Positions 32,884 to 34,197 of a DNA stretch of 34,197 bases are shown piece by piece. This stretch comes from CAZDME01 sp964506785 [NCBI: uncultured bacterium] (GTDB taxonomy: Bacteria; CAZDME01; JAYEMH01), in the NCBI GenBank assembly GCA_964506785.1, contig CAZDME010000004.1:5013-39209 (forward strand). The letters are read 5' to 3'. A program made the position numbers and the translations under genes. The notes below the pieces were generated by a model that was not told the DNA's origin, did no database searches, and worked only from the letters and a program-made list of their open reading frames with translations. Position 1 is the stretch's first letter, and the number at the start of each line of letters is the position of its first letter.

Positions 32884-33789
32884 TTAAAGCTCTTTAAAAA
32901 CCTTTTTATCATTGAGCGAGAACTCTTTCGGCGAGGCTTCCAGTTCCTTGGCCATTTCATAGTTTCTTTTCAGATTATGGTAGGAACCGGTCATTTTTTC
33001 ATAAGAGCCGTAAGCATTACGGAGGTGGGTGCCCAGGATGGAATAAAACCCTTCAAAATCCTGAAAAAGCTTGTCTAAACGCCTGATGCTGTTTAAAACT
33101 TTAGCGGCCTCTTGACTTAATTTTTCTCCCTGCAGGCCTAATTTGATAACGTTGACAATCATTGATAAAGTGGTCGGCGAGACGATATAGACCCCCTGGT
33201 TATTGGCCTCTCTGACCAGATTGAATTCGCTGGATATAAGGTAGTAATAAATTTCTTCCGAAGGGACATAAAGAAGCGCATGGGTCGTTGTCCCCGCCTG
33301 GGGTTGGATGTAATTCTTGACCTTCTGGACATGCGTCTTTACATCCCGCCGAAAAGCCGATTTAGCCCTTTCCTTTTCTGAATCTTCGACGCTGGTAATG
33401 GCCCTTTGATAATTTTCAAGAGGGAATTTGGAATCGATGGGAAGCAGGCCGTCGCTCGTTTTTATGGCCGCATCCACCCGCCCGCCTTGAGAAACCTCTG
33501 CCTGCCTTAAAATTTTGTCCTGAGGCAAAGCGTCCTTAAGAACCAGCTCTAAACTAAATTCGCCAAAGGTTCCTCTCTGGGTTTTATTTCCCAGCATCTC
33601 ATCGATTTTGCGATAGGCATTTTTAATATCCCGGCTGATTTCCGTCATTTCCCCCATCTTTTTTTCCAGATCAAGAAAATCCTTGAGCGAATCCTTGGTC
33701 AGGTACTTTTCCCTCCGGCTGGAAAGGATATAGACGATTAAACCCACCACCGTCAGAGAAAGGATTATTAAAAATAGATAAAGCCACAT
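32884..33789 (-). CDS. rmuC: DNA recombination protein RmuC family
   Basis: RmuC proteins are membrane-anchored and carry a predicted restriction-endonuclease-like domain; they limit inversions at short inverted repeats. The 301-residue protein has an N-terminal membrane helix (about 2-24), a short helical region, and then the conserved core with GTFGEFSLELVLKDAL, GGRVDAAIKTSDGLLPIDSKFPLENYQ (the nuclease-like D-x(n)-D-x-K centre) and a later YVPSEEIYYYLI and VSPTTLSMIVNVI. It is shorter than the 475-residue E. coli protein because the coiled coil is reduced. It lies 5 bases after the HIT gene. Confidence 0.93.
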   Translation of the reverse strand: MWLYLFLIILSLTVVGLIVYILSSRREKYLTKDSLKDFLDLEKKMGEMTEISRDIKNAYRKIDEMLGNKTQRGTFGEFSLELVLKDALPQDKILRQAEVSQGGRVDAAIKTSDGLLPIDSKFPLENYQRAITSVEDSEKERAKSAFRRDVKTHVQKVKNYIQPQAGTTTHALLYVPSEEIYYYLISSEFNLVREANNQGVYIVSPTTLSMIVNVIKLGLQGEKLSQEAAKVLNSIRRLDKLFQDFEGFYSILGTHLRNAYGSYEKMTGSYHNLKRNYEMAKELEASPKEFSLNDKKVFKEL

Positions 33790-33794
33790 GGTTC

Positions 33795-34197
33795 TTATTT
33801 ACCTTTAAATTTTTTTAACTTTTTAAACGTCTTTTTCAAATCTTCGGAAATCACCTTTGTTTTTCCCAACATCGGCATAAAATTGGTATCCCCTTCCCAG
33901 CGGGGCACCAGATGAAGATGAACGTGCCCCAATACCCCGGCTCCGGCGATTCTGCCCGCATTTATCCCGGCGTTAAACCCTTGGGCCTTAAGTTCTTTTT
34001 TAAGAATAACCACACTCCTCTGCAGTAAATCGAAGATTTCGGATTTTTCTTTATTATTCAAATCCTCGATTTTTGCCAGATGTCGGATGGGAGCAATCAT
34101 CAAATGCCCGTGGTTATAGGGGAATTTATTTAAAATGACAAAAGAGTGTTCCCCCCGGTAAAGGATTAAATTCTTCTTATCCTTTTTTTCTTTGAGG
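33795..34197 (-). CDS. HIT-family nucleotide hydrolase, 5' end outside the window
   Basis: The frame is open to the right edge of the window, so the N-terminus is missing. The visible 133 residues include YRGEHSFVILNKFPYNHGHLMIAPIRHLA, typical of HIT proteins, and the histidine triad HVHLHLVPRW near the C-terminal third, with MPMLGKTKVI after it. The family acts on AMP-containing substrates such as Ap4A or AMP-lysine. The arrangement fits the AP4A-phosphorylase-like branch, which I infer from the C-terminal motif. An internal ATG at 34103 is not the start. Confidence 0.9.
   Translation of the reverse strand, partial: LKEKKDKKNLILYRGEHSFVILNKFPYNHGHLMIAPIRHLAKIEDLNNKEKSEIFDLLQRSVVILKKELKAQGFNAGINAGRIAGAGVLGHVHLHLVPRWEGDTNFMPMLGKTKVISEDLKKTFKKLKKFKGK

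Overview
The window is a 34 kb stretch of bacterial chromosome made almost entirely of housekeeping genes. All recognisable genes but one lie on the minus strand, so transcription runs from high to low coordinates. Gene density is high, many stops and starts overlap by 1-14 bases, and ribosome binding sites are of the AGGAG type. G+C is moderate, judged by eye. The order (dprA-topA-xer / rpsB-tsf-pyrH-frr-uppS-cdsA-dxr-rseP-ispG-proS / nusA-infB-rbfA-truB-ribF / rpsO-pnp-dut), the compact proteins and the intergenic spacers packed with degenerate short-word repeats suggest an uncultured didermic lineage. I favour Omnitrophota or a neighbouring candidate phylum, but this is inference, since no rRNA gene is present.

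Layout from the upstream (right) end: a HIT-family gene cut by the window edge; rmuC; aroE and a prepilin peptidase behind a near-consensus promoter; a small accessory patch (four-helix-bundle protein, membrane-anchored coiled-coil protein, palindromic spacer DNA); aroC-aroK-aroB with a TPR/dead-peptidase gene; a nuclease-like gene, dprA, topA and a Xer recombinase; the translation, lipid and isoprenoid operon from rpsB to proS, with its own promoter; a regulated locus at 9795-11219; nusA to ribF; rpsO-pnp-dut; and uppP. Between dut and uppP sits the only plus-strand gene, a 50-residue cysteine-rich protein.

The genes work together in information processing (ribosomal proteins, translation factors, NusA, PNPase, tRNA and 16S maturation), the MEP isoprenoid pathway feeding undecaprenyl phosphate (dxr, ispG, uppS, uppP), CDP-diacylglycerol synthesis, the late shikimate pathway (aroB, aroE, aroK, aroC), and DNA topology, uptake and recombination.

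The least ordinary parts are three. (1) 9795-11219: a good promoter, a cyclic-di-GMP-I (GEMM-I) riboswitch and a terminator sharing its 3' strand lie ahead of a gene for an exported GHKL/HATPase-like protein that is broken by one in-frame TGA. A dispersed repeat sits in the variable loop of the aptamer. (2) 848-1070: a TTGACA-17-TATAAG promoter whose -10 box lies inside a 23-base dyad drives a tiny protein with two copies of CC-x2-C-x5-C. (3) A prolyl-tRNA synthetase with the whole editing/INS domain deleted. No spacer without a gene exceeds 300 bases; the longest (3886-4184, 10974-11232, 29579-29794) are described in the entries.
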